Origin: Facklamia languida CCUG 37842
Lineage (GTDB): Bacteria; Bacillota; Bacilli; Lactobacillales; Aerococcaceae
DNA length: 64,000 nt
Direction of reading: 5' to 3'
Assembly (NCBI RefSeq): GCF_000245795.1
Contig: NZ_JH601133.1
Coordinates: 1 to 64,000 of the forward strand
Below the pieces are notes generated by a model. It was not told the origin of the DNA, ran no database searches, and saw only the letters and a list, made by a program, of their open reading frames with translations. Below, one piece after another: positions 9,951 to 17,426 of the stretch (its first letter is position 1; each line of letters begins with the position of its first letter). Position numbers and translations under genes: made by a program.

Positions 9951-10583
9951 TTAACCCCGGTCATGGGCCAGCTGGTTAGCTTCTGGCAAGTCTCGGGGAC
10001 AGTAGGCGGGATAAATTCCAACCAGACGGTCAATCACGGGTGCCAGGTAGGAAAGAACCCCCCATTGTCCAATTGCGATTAAGCTGCCCTTGATCAGGTT
10101 GAAGGGGACGATCAGGGTCATGACATAATTCAAGAAATGGTCAATGGGAAAGTGCATCACCCGGATATAAATCGGCAGGGCCAGGTAGTAGTTAAAGAGT
10201 CCCATCCCCACCGTCAAGGAGGTCACTAAGCCTAGGGCCATCAACAAATGACTGGGACCCTTGGCCAACCCTTTCCCTTTTGTCAGAACAAAATGGGTCG
10301 GTAAGAACATCAATAAGGAAGCTAAAAAGCTCATGATGATCCCAATTGGAATCCCGCCCTCACCCCCGGTTAAGAGATAATGCGCGCCATCTCGAACCCC
10401 CGCTACGGCGATTAAGCCCTTGGGTCCCGCAATTAAGAGCCCGATCAAGACCACCAAGTCTGATGTATCCACCTTTAGAAAGGGAGCATAAGGCAAGATG
10501 GGAAAGTCAAAGCTCCGCATAATCAAGGCCCAAGCCCCAAGGATTGCCAAAAGAACCATTCGCTGCAAAGGAATTTTCTTCAT
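9951..10583 (-). CDS. ribU: Riboflavin ECF transporter substrate-binding subunit RibU
   Basis: Integral membrane S component that captures riboflavin and works with the shared EcfA/EcfA'/EcfT energising module, which is not in this window. About six transmembrane helices are visible. The region FDFPILPYAPFLKVDTSDL is the RibU-type loop before helix 2. An upstream in-frame start is possible, but the ATG at 10583 follows GAGGAGAG at the right distance and gives MKKIPLQRM. The FMN riboswitch and terminator directly upstream strongly support the substrate. At 210 residues it is slightly longer than many RibU proteins because of a C-terminal tail. Confidence 0.93.
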   Translation of the reverse strand: MKKIPLQRMVLLAILGAWALIMRSFDFPILPYAPFLKVDTSDLVVLIGLLIAGPKGLIAVAGVRDGAHYLLTGGEGGIPIGIIMSFLASLLMFLPTHFVLTKGKGLAKGPSHLLMALGLVTSLTVGMGLFNYYLALPIYIRVMHFPIDHFLNYVMTLIVPFNLIKGSLIAIGQWGVLSYLAPVIDRLVGIYPAYCPRDLPEANQLAHDRG

Positions 10584-10621
10584 GTCTGTCTCTCCTCTCA
10601 CGTCTTATGGGAGATCACACA

Positions 10622-10663
10622 AAAAGCCATTATCCACCTCAAATAGAAGTTAGGATAATGGCT
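10622..10663 (-). terminator. Riboswitch-controlled terminator in the ribU leader
   Basis: On the minus strand AGCCATTATCC and GGATAATGGCT form a perfect 11-base-pair stem followed by TTTTT, placed between the FMN aptamer and the ribU start. This is the expected expression platform: FMN binding favours the terminator and shuts down ribU. Confidence 0.88.
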
Positions 10664-10689
10664 GGGTACGTCAAATAAACGTGTGTTAT

Positions 10690-10827
10690 CCGCTTCTACC
10701 ATCCAGACTTTACTGTCGGTACTGGAATCACACCAGTTCAACCTGGGCCAAGACGATGCCTGACAGCCCAAGGTCGCGGACTATACCGCCGGTCGGGAAT
10801 TTCACCCTGCCCCGAAGACGTATGATA
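10690..10827 (-). ncRNA. FMN riboswitch (RFN element) upstream of ribU
   Basis: The minus strand carries the RFN landmarks in order: CTTCGGGGCAGGGTGAAATT, the CCGACCGGCGGTATAGTC block, GACCTTGGGC, GAACTGGTGTGATTCCAGTA, and the closing CCGACAGTAAAGTCTGGATG block. It senses FMN and acts through the terminator at 10622-10663. No riboflavin biosynthesis genes are in the window, so uptake is what is controlled here. Confidence 0.96.
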
Positions 10828-10930
10828 TTTTGTCATCATTATATCCCTATTTTGAAAAATAAACAAGGGCCAGGCACTGCCCTTATGTCTCATGGGAAAT
10901 GGTACATGATAGTTAGGGATAAAAACTAAA

Positions 10931-11090
10931 AAAGAGGCCAGCCCCATGCTTAATCAAAGGGGACCGCCCTCCAAAGCAAGCTTTTCCGGGCTCGATCTGC
11001 TAGGCAAGGCCTAAACGGTAAACCGTAAGGCCTTGCAAGCTGCGCAGATCGTCCACTGTCCTTTGATTAAACATGGGGACTGTCTTTTTT
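10931..11090 (+). repeat. Long hairpin A1 of composite repeat copy 1
   Basis: Outer stem: TTAATCAAAGG (10950-10960) with CCTTTGATTAA (11060-11070), flanked by CCCCATG/CATGGGG. Middle stem: CGATCTGC (10993-11000) with GCAGATCG (11044-11051). Inner stem: GCAAGGCCT (11004-11012) with AGGCCTTGC (11028-11036), capped by ACGGT/ACCGT. The unpaired arm carries CCTCCAAAGC and TTCCGGGCT. A T run follows on both strands, so it could also act as a terminator. Confidence 0.85.
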
Positions 11091-11369
11091 TATTTATTTT
11101 GAATCTTGCTCAGTCATTATCAAAAATAAGGGAGTGCCTTTTTGTCGAGTTAAAGAGATTTGGCTATCCAAAAATATTCTGCTTCTTACTATGTGATGTA
11201 ATCCTATAAAAGCAAGCTACTTTTCTATCAGATTGTATTTTTAAAGATATGGGTTAGATTGGCTAGCTGAATCATAAGATCCGTCATTTTACCGACGCTC
11301 TATTAATCAAGCCTTCCCTTTTTGTCCAGTGGAATTAAATATAAAAGCCTTAATTAAAAAAGCCAGAAA

Positions 11370-11552
11370 ATCCGTCAAAAAAGTCAGGTACCACTGCTTC
11401 ATCATAGGAAGGAGGAAGGGCCACGTAGCGTGCAATGCCTTACGGTTTTACCGTTTAGGCATTGCCTAGTGGCCCTAGCCCGGAAAAACGACAGCTTTGA
11501 AGGGCAGTCCCCTATGATAAGCAGTGGAACCTGATTGACGGTTCACTTGCCT
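11370..11552 (-). repeat. Long hairpin B1 (inverted relative of A1)
   Basis: Outer stem: CCACTGCTT and ATCATAGG (11391-11408) with CCTATGAT and AAGCAGTGG (11511-11527), extended by GTCAGGT/ACCTGA. Middle stem: GGGCCAC (11418-11424) with GTGGCCC (11469-11475). Inner stem: GCAATGCCT (11432-11440) with AGGCATTGC (11457-11465). Read on the minus strand it keeps the A1 loop motifs (CAAAGC, TTCCGGGCT, AAACGGT) although the stems differ. Confidence 0.85.
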
Positions 11553-11593
11553 TTTAATTTTTTATTTTTGCATGACTTAATTCAAGTAGACTT

Positions 11594-11645
11594 GCCCGAA
11601 AACCATCGCTTTAAAGGACGATCTCCCATGATAAGCAGGGGAGCC
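11594..11645 (-). repeat. Half-hairpin remnant B1'
   Basis: On the minus strand this reads CCCTGCTTATCATGGGAG, then CTTTAAAGCGATGG and TTTTCGGGC. It matches only the 5' half of hairpin B1, with no matching 3' half. The sequence beyond (AGTCTACTTGAATTAAGTCA) is also shared with copy 2. It abuts the rluB stop codon. Confidence 0.6.
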
Positions 11646-12367
11646 TAGGGATCCTGCGCCATCTTCTTGAGCTTATCCACTTCAAAGGCAGTCAATTCGC
11701 GCCAGTCACCCGCTTGTAAGTCCTGCACACCTAAAAAGGCAAACCGTTCCCTTTTGAGCTTGGTGACAGGATGGCCAATGGCTTCAAACATCTTCTTAAC
11801 CTGGTGGTTCCAGCCTTCATGGATGGTCAGTTCCACCACAGCGGTCTGATTATCCCGGTTGGCGTGGAGCAGACGGCTTCGAGCCCGGGAGGTCTTCTTG
11901 CCATCGACTAGGACCCCTTTTTCCAGTTGTTTCAAGGCTTGCGGGGTCGGAATCCCTTCCAGCTTGGCCACATAGACCTTAGCCACTTGAAACTTAGGAT
12001 GCATCATCAGGTGGGCGAACTCGCCATCATTGGTTAACAACAAGAGTCCGGTCGTATCAAAGTCCAACCGCCCAACCGGATAAATCCGCTCCGTCACCTC
12101 TGGCAATAAATCGACCACCACCGGCCGGTCCCGGTCATCACTAACGGCTGACAAGTAATTCTTAGGCTTGTAGAGCAGGATATAGCGCGGCTCTTCCTTA
12201 TAAATAGGAACCCCATCGACTTCGATTCGGTCGGTCGTTGCCACTTGGACGCCGAGCTCGGTCACAACTTGGCCATTGACCTTTACCCGCCCAGCTTGGA
12301 TAATCGCTTCACACTTACGGCGACTGGCGATGCCAGCATGGGCCATGACTTTTTGTAATCGTTCCAT
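11645..12367 (-). CDS. rluB: 23S rRNA pseudouridine synthase, RluB family
   Basis: Converts a uridine of 23S rRNA (helix 89 region, near position 2605 in E. coli) to pseudouridine. The 240-residue protein has an N-terminal S4 RNA-binding domain (MERLQKVMAHAGIASRRKCE) and the RsuA/RluB catalytic domain with the nucleophilic Asp in GRLDFDTTGLLLLTNDGE. RluB versus the related RsuA/RluF is chosen from length and from the scpA-scpB-rluB order typical of Firmicutes. It starts at an ATG with AAGGAGGAAAT upstream. Its stop overlaps the edge of the composite repeat. Confidence 0.93.
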   Translation of the reverse strand: MERLQKVMAHAGIASRRKCEAIIQAGRVKVNGQVVTELGVQVATTDRIEVDGVPIYKEEPRYILLYKPKNYLSAVSDDRDRPVVVDLLPEVTERIYPVGRLDFDTTGLLLLTNDGEFAHLMMHPKFQVAKVYVAKLEGIPTPQALKQLEKGVLVDGKKTSRARSRLLHANRDNQTAVVELTIHEGWNHQVKKMFEAIGHPVTKLKRERFAFLGVQDLQAGDWRELTAFEVDKLKKMAQDP

Positions 12368-12501
12368 ATTTCCTCCTTATGTCGGGACTCACTTTAATCA
12401 GCCTACTCAGTCTCACCAAGCTCTTGTTACAAAGACTGAGAGTTGGGAGTGGCCCCTTATGACTCAGTCCTATTCACCCTTATCAGCCACAGACGATTTC
12501 T

Positions 12502-13083
12502 TCAGGCCTCTTCATCAAACAGCTGGACCTCCCATTGCTTGACGTCAAAAAGGGCTTCAGAGGTGGTCTGGGAATTGAGGGCTAATTCTTCAATCGGTGG
12601 CAAGTCTTCTAGACTCTCCAAGCCGAAGTAATTTAAGAAATAATCGGTCACCCCATAAAGAACTGGGCGTCCAGGCCCATCAATCCGGCCGACTTCTTGG
12701 ATCAAATCGCGCCCCACCAGTTTCTGCAACATGGCTTGAGAAGAGACCCCTCGGATCTCGTCGACACTCATCCGGGTAATCGGTTGCCGGTAGGCAACAA
12801 TCGCCAGCGTTTCGATCGCTTCCCGAGTTAATTTTTGTTGGAGGGGTGACTGGGCAAACCGCTCCACTAAGCCGGCTAATTCCGAATGGGTGATCAATTG
12901 GTAATGATTCCCAAACCGAACCAGCTTGACGGGGGAATCGGGCCAGGCTTCAAGCTTGGCCTTCAATGCTTGAAGCCCTTCCTTAATGGCTGCCGGGTCT
13001 TGGTCCAAGGTCTGAGCCAGGGTCTTTAAGCTGACCCCCTCTTCACCTACTAGAAAGAGGATCGCTGCAAGTTCTTTAATCAA
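12502..13083 (-). CDS. scpB: Segregation and condensation protein ScpB
   Basis: Winged-helix kleisin partner of the SMC-ScpAB condensin, dimerising on ScpA to organise and segregate the chromosome. The 193-residue protein contains the family motif ETLAIVAYRQPITRMSVDEI and a second winged helix (LYGVTDYFLNYFGLESLEDL). Its start overlaps the scpA stop by 4 bases (ATGA), indicating translational coupling. The smc gene is 42 kb away at 55.5-59.1 kb. The gap to rluB (about 130 bases) shows no clear signal. Confidence 0.97.
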   Translation of the reverse strand: MIKELAAILFLVGEEGVSLKTLAQTLDQDPAAIKEGLQALKAKLEAWPDSPVKLVRFGNHYQLITHSELAGLVERFAQSPLQQKLTREAIETLAIVAYRQPITRMSVDEIRGVSSQAMLQKLVGRDLIQEVGRIDGPGRPVLYGVTDYFLNYFGLESLEDLPPIEELALNSQTTSEALFDVKQWEVQLFDEEA

Positions 13084-13838
13084 GGTTCCCCCTCCTCTCT
13101 TCGCATAATCTGAATCGGTGCGTAAAGCCCTTCTTGAATAAATTGGACCTCATGTTGCCGAACTAATTCCAGCACCGCCATAAAGGAGGCGATAATCTCT
13201 GGCCGGCTCGCATTTCGCAATAACTGGTTAAATTCAATCCGGTCTCCTGGATCCAGGCTCGCTAACTGGGACCGAATAGCTTGTATCTTATCCGGAATCG
13301 ATACCTGGTCCTGGTGAATTTCCTTCTGGGCCGGTTGCCGGTCCAGCTGCCGCTTCAAGACATTCAGCATGGCCTGACTTAAGCTGTCCAAGCTCACTTC
13401 CCCTTCTTGCAGAGGAATATCGGCTTGATAGGCGGACAAGTCGGTCTGTGGCCGGCTGTAGTTGGCAGACCGAGTGGCCTGATGGTCCTCTAAGGCATCG
13501 GCTACCTTTTGGAATTGTTGGTAGACCAAGAGCTGTTGAACTAAGCTCTCACGCGGGTCCTGCCATTCCCCCTCCAGGTCTGCTTGGTCGGGCTCAATTG
13601 GTATCAAGAGCCGGCTCTTAATCTCTAAGAGGGTCGCGGCCATGACCAGATAGTCCCCAATCAGGTCGAGGTCTAGGGGCTGCATTTGGTGGACATAGGC
13701 CAGGTATTGGTCGGTCACTTGGGCCATGGGGATATCATTAATATCAACTTCTAGCTCTTTAATCAGATGCAAAAGCAAATCAAACGGCCCCTCAAAGGCC
13801 GTTAAACGAATGGTTAATGCTTGACTAGATTCACTCAT
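13080..13838 (-). CDS. scpA: Segregation and condensation protein ScpA (kleisin)
   Basis: Kleisin subunit that bridges the SMC heads. The N-terminal domain is recognisable by FEGPFDLLLHLIKELEVDIN and YLVMAATLLEIKSRLLIP, and the C-terminal winged helix by FMAVLELVRQHEV. Length (252) is normal. It starts 10 bases after ribT, with only a weak Shine-Dalgarno (GAG), so translation may depend on coupling to ribT. Confidence 0.97.
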   Translation of the reverse strand: MSESSQALTIRLTAFEGPFDLLLHLIKELEVDINDIPMAQVTDQYLAYVHQMQPLDLDLIGDYLVMAATLLEIKSRLLIPIEPDQADLEGEWQDPRESLVQQLLVYQQFQKVADALEDHQATRSANYSRPQTDLSAYQADIPLQEGEVSLDSLSQAMLNVLKRQLDRQPAQKEIHQDQVSIPDKIQAIRSQLASLDPGDRIEFNQLLRNASRPEIIASFMAVLELVRQHEVQFIQEGLYAPIQIMRREEGEP

Positions 13839-13848
13839 CGACTCAGAC

Positions 13849-14265
13849 TCACACTACTTGTTCTTGCCGGTATTTCGCCGCCAAATCAGCCACAGGATCC
13901 TGCATCTGATATTGGATGGCTCCTGCAATCTGAGCTTGCGGATATTGTTGCTTCAAGTCCTTGTACATCTCATAAGCCACTTGGTCAACCGGAAAAGACG
14001 GAATCACCGACATCCGGTTGATTAAGATCCGCTCATCCTGGTCTGGACCCTCCCCCGCCTCATGAGTCAATGGACGGTGTTCAACCCCCACTAAGCCCAC
14101 GAAGTTATCGGTAGCGGGATCCTTATATAAGTAAAGGGTCATCCCTTCGGTCTCTCGGTACTCGGCCAGCAGGTCGCTGGCGGTTAAGTTCTCATCCTTA
14201 TTAATTGAGAGCGATAAGAGTCCAAGCACTACTTTTTCATTTTTGTTTGTCGAGCTTAATAACAT
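13849..14265 (-). CDS. ribT: RibT-like GNAT-fold protein
   Basis: Resembles B. subtilis RibT, a small GNAT-fold protein encoded after the riboflavin operon and before scpA. Shared features are the opening VVLGLLSLSINKDE and VGLVGVEHRP segments, a middle beta strand NRMSVIPSF, and the position directly before scpA. The usual acetyl-CoA loop (Q/RxxGxG/A) is degenerate here (PSFPVDQVAYEMYKDL), so enzyme activity is doubtful. The RBS GGAGG precedes the ATG. No ribDBAH genes accompany it. Homology is judged by eye and by synteny. Confidence 0.75.
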   Translation of the reverse strand: MLLSSTNKNEKVVLGLLSLSINKDENLTASDLLAEYRETEGMTLYLYKDPATDNFVGLVGVEHRPLTHEAGEGPDQDERILINRMSVIPSFPVDQVAYEMYKDLKQQYPQAQIAGAIQYQMQDPVADLAAKYRQEQVV

Positions 14266-14412
14266 TTAAGCGACCTCCACTAGCTTTCAATTTACTGTGT
14301 GATCTTATCATGACTTCCAAAAAAATTCAAGAAATGTCCCAATCTGTGAAGAATTCTGTCAGATAAAAAGGAAAACAAATGAAAGTTAAACAAAAAATAG
14401 CAGGCCGCCTCA

Positions 14413-14480
14413 AATGCTTAATCAAAGGAGACTACCCTCCAAAGCCAAGCTTTTTCGGGCTCGATCAGTTAGTCAAGGCC
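14413..14480 (+). repeat. Half-hairpin remnant A2'
   Basis: Repeats the 5' half of hairpin A (ATGCTTAATCAAAGG, CCCTCCAAAGC, CGGGCTCGATC) and then stops without the complementary 3' half. It lies about 110 bases before the complete hairpin A2 in the same orientation. Confidence 0.65.
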
Positions 14481-14520
14481 ACGGCAATTATCATTTAATT
14501 TTTGGAAATGATCATCTAAA

Positions 14521-14676
14521 GAAGGTCCTTTCAATGCTTAATCAAGGGGGACCGCCCTCCAAAGCATGCTTTTCCGGGCTCGATCCGCTAGGCAAGGCCT
14601 AAACGGTAAACCGTAAGGCCTTGCAAGCTGCCCCGATCGTCCTCTTTCCTTTGATTAAACATTGAACGGCCTTCTT
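14521..14676 (+). repeat. Long hairpin A2 of composite repeat copy 2
   Basis: Nearly identical to A1: outer ATGCTTAATCAA with TTGATTAAACAT, inner GCAAGGCCTAAACGGT with ACCGTAAGGCCTTGC, and the same loop motifs CCTCCAAAGC and TTCCGGGCTCGATC. The base of the stem is AAGG.CC.TTCA with TGAA.GG.CCTT. The middle stem is weaker than in A1 (CGATCCGC with CCCCGATCG). Confidence 0.85.
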
Positions 14677-15014
14677 TGATTTTCACAATCTTACTGAATC
14701 ATTGCCAAAATAAGGAAGTCTCTTCTTTCGAGTTGAAATGATCGGAGTACCCATAATATTGTCTGCTTCTTATTATGTCGAAATCGATTAGATTTCTTTC
14801 CGTCTCTATTTATAATCCCCATTCTTGATGTGAACTAATAAAAGCAAGGTCTCTTTTATATTTGTTTAGCCTCTTATTTATCTTTGAATGTGTCTGTCAC
14901 GTTAGCTAGCTAAATTATAGGACCCGTCATTTTACTGACACTCTTTTAATCAAGCCTTTCCTTTTTATCCAACTGGAATTAATTACAAAAGCCCTAATTA
15001 AAAAAAGGCAGAAA

Positions 15015-15205
15015 ATCCGTCAATAAAAGTCAGGTTCCACTGCTCCATCATAGGAAGGAGGAAGGGCCACGTAGCGTGCAATGCCTTACGGTTTACCGTT
15101 TAGGCATTGCCTAGTGGGCCTAGCCCGGAAAAGCGACAGCTTTGAAGGGAGGTCCCCTATGATAAGCAGTGACACCTGACTGATTGACGGTTATCTTGCC
15201 TTTTA
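15015..15205 (-). repeat. Long hairpin B2 of composite repeat copy 2
   Basis: Nearly identical to B1, with CCGTCA/TGACGG at the base, CACTGCTcCATCATAGG with CCTATGATaAGCAGTG, GGGCCAC with GTGGGCC, and GCAATGCCTTACGGT with ACCGTTTAGGCATTGC. A CCTTTTAATTTTTAG tail follows on the plus strand as in copy 1. Confidence 0.85.
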
Positions 15206-15245
15206 ATTTTTAGTTATTTTACATCACTTAATCCAAATAGACTAG

Positions 15246-15322
15246 CTCGAAAAGTTTAGCATTGAAAGGCTGTCCCTATGATAAGCATGGAACCAGCCTG
15301 ATTGATGGTTCGCTTGCCTTTT
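15246..15322 (-). repeat. Half-hairpin remnant B2'
   Basis: On the minus strand it carries GGTTCCATGCTTATCATAGG, a CCTTTCAATGC block and TTTTCGAGCT, the 5' half of hairpin B only. It includes the GGCAAGCGAACCATCAATCA flank also found beside B1. It ends about 18 bases before the punA stop. Confidence 0.6.
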
Positions 15323-15339
15323 CATTAATCCTAATGCCA

Positions 15340-16164
15340 CTATACTTCACAATCCCAGCGGGTAAGGAAGGTTTGAATCAGTTGCTTAAAGCGAGGCTTA
15401 ACCCGTTGAGAGACCTCCATCACTTCCTGATGGTCCAACTGGGCCTGCATACCAGCTGCCAGATTGGTAATACAAGAAATCCCCACAACCTCCAAACCGG
15501 CATGACGCGCCACAATCGCTTCGGGAACGGTCGACATCCCAACGGCATCGCCCCCTAGGGCCCGCACTGCCCGAATCTCAGCCGGAGTCTCATAGGTTGG
15601 ACCGGTTAACCAAGTATAGACCCCCTCTTGCAGGGTTAAATCCATTTCTTGCGCAATTTCATGCAGAAGGGCTTGGCCTTTTTTGGAATAGGTCTGACTC
15701 ATATCGACAAAGCGTGGACCATGGGGGTGGTTGGGGCCGATCAAGGGGTTGGCACCCGTTAAGTTCAGATGGTCGGTAATCACCATCAAATCACCCGGCT
15801 GGAAGGCTTCATTAACCCCACCTGCCGCATTGGTCAAGATCACGGTCTGAACACCTAGATCTTTAAAGAGCCGGATAGGATAAGTGACCTCCTCCAAGCC
15901 GTAGCCTTCATAATAATGGAACCGTCCTTGCAGGGCCAGAACAGTCTGGCCCCCTAACTGGCCATAGACTAGTTGCCCGGCATGCCCTTCCACGGTTGAA
16001 GTAGGAAAGTTTGGAATGGCTTCATAGGGAACCCGGATCGGATCATGAATCTCATCGGCCAAATCACCCAGGCCAGATCCGAGAACCAGTCCGACTTGAG
16101 CCGATTCAATCCCTTTTTGCTTCAAGTATCCAAGCGCTTTTGTGTCATGGGTTTGTGATTGCAT
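15340..16164 (-). CDS. punA: Purine nucleoside phosphorylase (PNP/MTAP family)
   Basis: Phosphorolysis of inosine and guanosine to free base and ribose 1-phosphate in purine salvage. The 274-residue protein is of the trimeric type: phosphate-binding GSGLGDLAD, GRFHYYEGY, LTNAAGGVN, and GDAVGMSTVPEAIVARH. It follows deoB by 10 bases, so the pair forms a nucleoside-catabolism operon: PNP makes ribose 1-phosphate and DeoB turns it into ribose 5-phosphate. The composite repeat follows its stop codon. Confidence 0.95.
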   Translation of the reverse strand: MQSQTHDTKALGYLKQKGIESAQVGLVLGSGLGDLADEIHDPIRVPYEAIPNFPTSTVEGHAGQLVYGQLGGQTVLALQGRFHYYEGYGLEEVTYPIRLFKDLGVQTVILTNAAGGVNEAFQPGDLMVITDHLNLTGANPLIGPNHPHGPRFVDMSQTYSKKGQALLHEIAQEMDLTLQEGVYTWLTGPTYETPAEIRAVRALGGDAVGMSTVPEAIVARHAGLEVVGISCITNLAAGMQAQLDHQEVMEVSQRVKPRFKQLIQTFLTRWDCEV

Positions 16165-16174
16165 CGTCTTCCTC

Positions 16175-17344
16175 CTACTTTAATTGACTTAAGAATGATT
16201 GGCCATGGTCAGGGGCTTGGACTTGGAAGTTATCGCAGATAGTGGCCGCGATGTCAGCAAAGTAAGCCGCCTCTAACTTCTTAGCCTCCTTCAATTGCTT
16301 GCCATAGGCTAAGAGCGGAACGTATTCGCGGGTATGGTCGGTTCCTGGAGCGGTCGGATCATTCCCATGGTCGGCCGTAATCAGCAGGAGGTCCTCTTCA
16401 CCCATTTGGTCCATGATCTCCGGCAGACGGGCATCAAAGTCCTGCAGAGCTTGACCGTATCCTAAAGGATCCCGCCGGTGGCCATATAAGGCGTCAAAGT
16501 CCACCAAGTTGGTAAAGGATAGCCCTTGGAAGTCTTGCTGGAGGACCTTGATTAATTGGTCGACCCCATCCATATTGCTCTTAGTCCGAATGGCCTGGGT
16601 AATTCCTGCCCCATTGAAGATGTCCTGGATCTTACCGATAGCAACGACTTCATAGCCGCCTTGGTCTAAGAAATTCAAGGCTGTTTCTCCGAAGGGATCT
16701 AAGGCATAATCGTGCCGGTTAGCCGTACGGGTAAAGTCTCCAGCTTGGCCCACATAAGGGCGGGCGATAATCCGTCCGATCATATAGGGATCTTCCAAGG
16801 TGATCTCGCGGGCATATTCACAGATCCGGTAGAGCTCTTCAAGCGGGATCACCTCTTCATGGGCTGCAATCTGTAAGACTGAATCCGCTGAGGTATAGAC
16901 AATCAAGTCACCTGTTTCTAATTGGTGGGGGCCTAATTCCTTAATAATTTCAGTTCCTGAAGCGGGCTTGTTGCCGACGATCTTGCGGTTGGCAAATGCT
17001 TCAAGCTTGTCAATTAATTCTTGGGGGAAGCCCTCTGGAAAGACCCTAAAGGGTTGGTCGATCCGCAAGCCCATGATCTCCCAGTGGCCGGTCATGGTAT
17101 CCTTACCGGCGGAAACTTCCTCCAGCTTGCACCAGTATCCCTGGCTTGGATCGACTGGCTCAATTCCCTTGATTGGGGCAATATTACCCAAGCCTAAAGC
17201 CTGCAAGTGGGGTAAGTTTAAGTCCATCGCCTCGGCAATATGGCCCAAGGTATGCGCCCCTTCATCGCCAAAGTCCGCGGCGTCCGGCGCCTGTCCGATC
17301 CCAACTGAATCCATCACAATCAGGTGTATCCGTTTAAACATCAT
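16175..17344 (-). CDS. deoB: Phosphopentomutase
   Basis: Interconverts (deoxy)ribose 1- and 5-phosphate, joining nucleoside breakdown to the pentose phosphate pathway. The 389-residue alkaline-phosphatase-superfamily enzyme has metal-binding [13 protein letters not shown] at the N-terminus, KDTMTGHWE with the phospho-acceptor Thr, and ITADHGNDP with [12 protein letters not shown] at the C-terminus. Two adjacent ATGs follow AGGAGG; the second (17341) has slightly better spacing. It is first gene of the deoB-punA operon. Confidence 0.96.
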   Translation of the reverse strand: MMFKRIHLIVMDSVGIGQAPDAADFGDEGAHTLGHIAEAMDLNLPHLQALGLGNIAPIKGIEPVDPSQGYWCKLEEVSAGKDTMTGHWEIMGLRIDQPFRVFPEGFPQELIDKLEAFANRKIVGNKPASGTEIIKELGPHQLETGDLIVYTSADSVLQIAAHEEVIPLEELYRICEYAREITLEDPYMIGRIIARPYVGQAGDFTRTANRHDYALDPFGETALNFLDQGGYEVVAIGKIQDIFNGAGITQAIRTKSNMDGVDQLIKVLQQDFQGLSFTNLVDFDALYGHRRDPLGYGQALQDFDARLPEIMDQMGEEDLLLITADHGNDPTAPGTDHTREYVPLLAYGKQLKEAKKLEAAYFADIAATICDNFQVQAPDHGQSFLSQLK

Positions 17345-17426
17345 TGAACCTCCTATATTTAATCTTTCTTTTAATACCGTTTATTATGGCTAGCAGCAAT
17401 TCATCGGACCCATCCTCTTGTAGATG

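Larger units (their letters stand above)
10931..11645. repeat. Composite non-coding repeat, copy 1
   Basis: About 715 bases without a credible gene, between the ribU leader and the rluB stop. Order on the plus strand: long hairpin A1 (10931-11090), an A+T-rich spacer (11091-11369), long hairpin B1 (11370-11552), then a half-hairpin remnant B1' (11594-11645) reaching the rluB stop. B1 is an inverted, diverged copy of A1. The spacer and both arms match copy 2 (14402-15322) in sequence, strongest near the right end of the spacer. It looks like a duplicated or mobile non-autonomous unit or a structured RNA locus; the sequence cannot decide between these. Confidence 0.85.
14402..15322. repeat. Composite non-coding repeat, copy 2
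   Basis: About 920 bases without a credible gene, between ribT and the punA stop. Order on the plus strand: half hairpin A2' (14413-14480), full hairpin A2 (14521-14676), A+T-rich spacer (14677-15014), full hairpin B2 (15015-15205), half hairpin B2' (15246-15322). The arms (half plus full hairpin) are inverted relatives of each other, giving the look of long terminal inverted repeats. Spacer blocks such as CCGTCATTTTAC, TTAATCAAGCCTT and GCAGAAAATCCGTCAA are shared or nearly shared with copy 1. No transposase or ORF lies inside. Confidence 0.85.

Noticed and set aside
10931-15322. CRISPR array or rRNA/tRNA-like locus
   Set aside because: The repeats are long paired hairpins, not short direct repeats with unique spacers, and no tRNA or rRNA consensus is present.
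10931-15322. Known large ornate RNA classes (OLE, ROOL, GOLLD, HEARO)
   Set aside because: I cannot match conserved signatures of any of these from memory, and there is no associated ORF. A covariance search would be needed.
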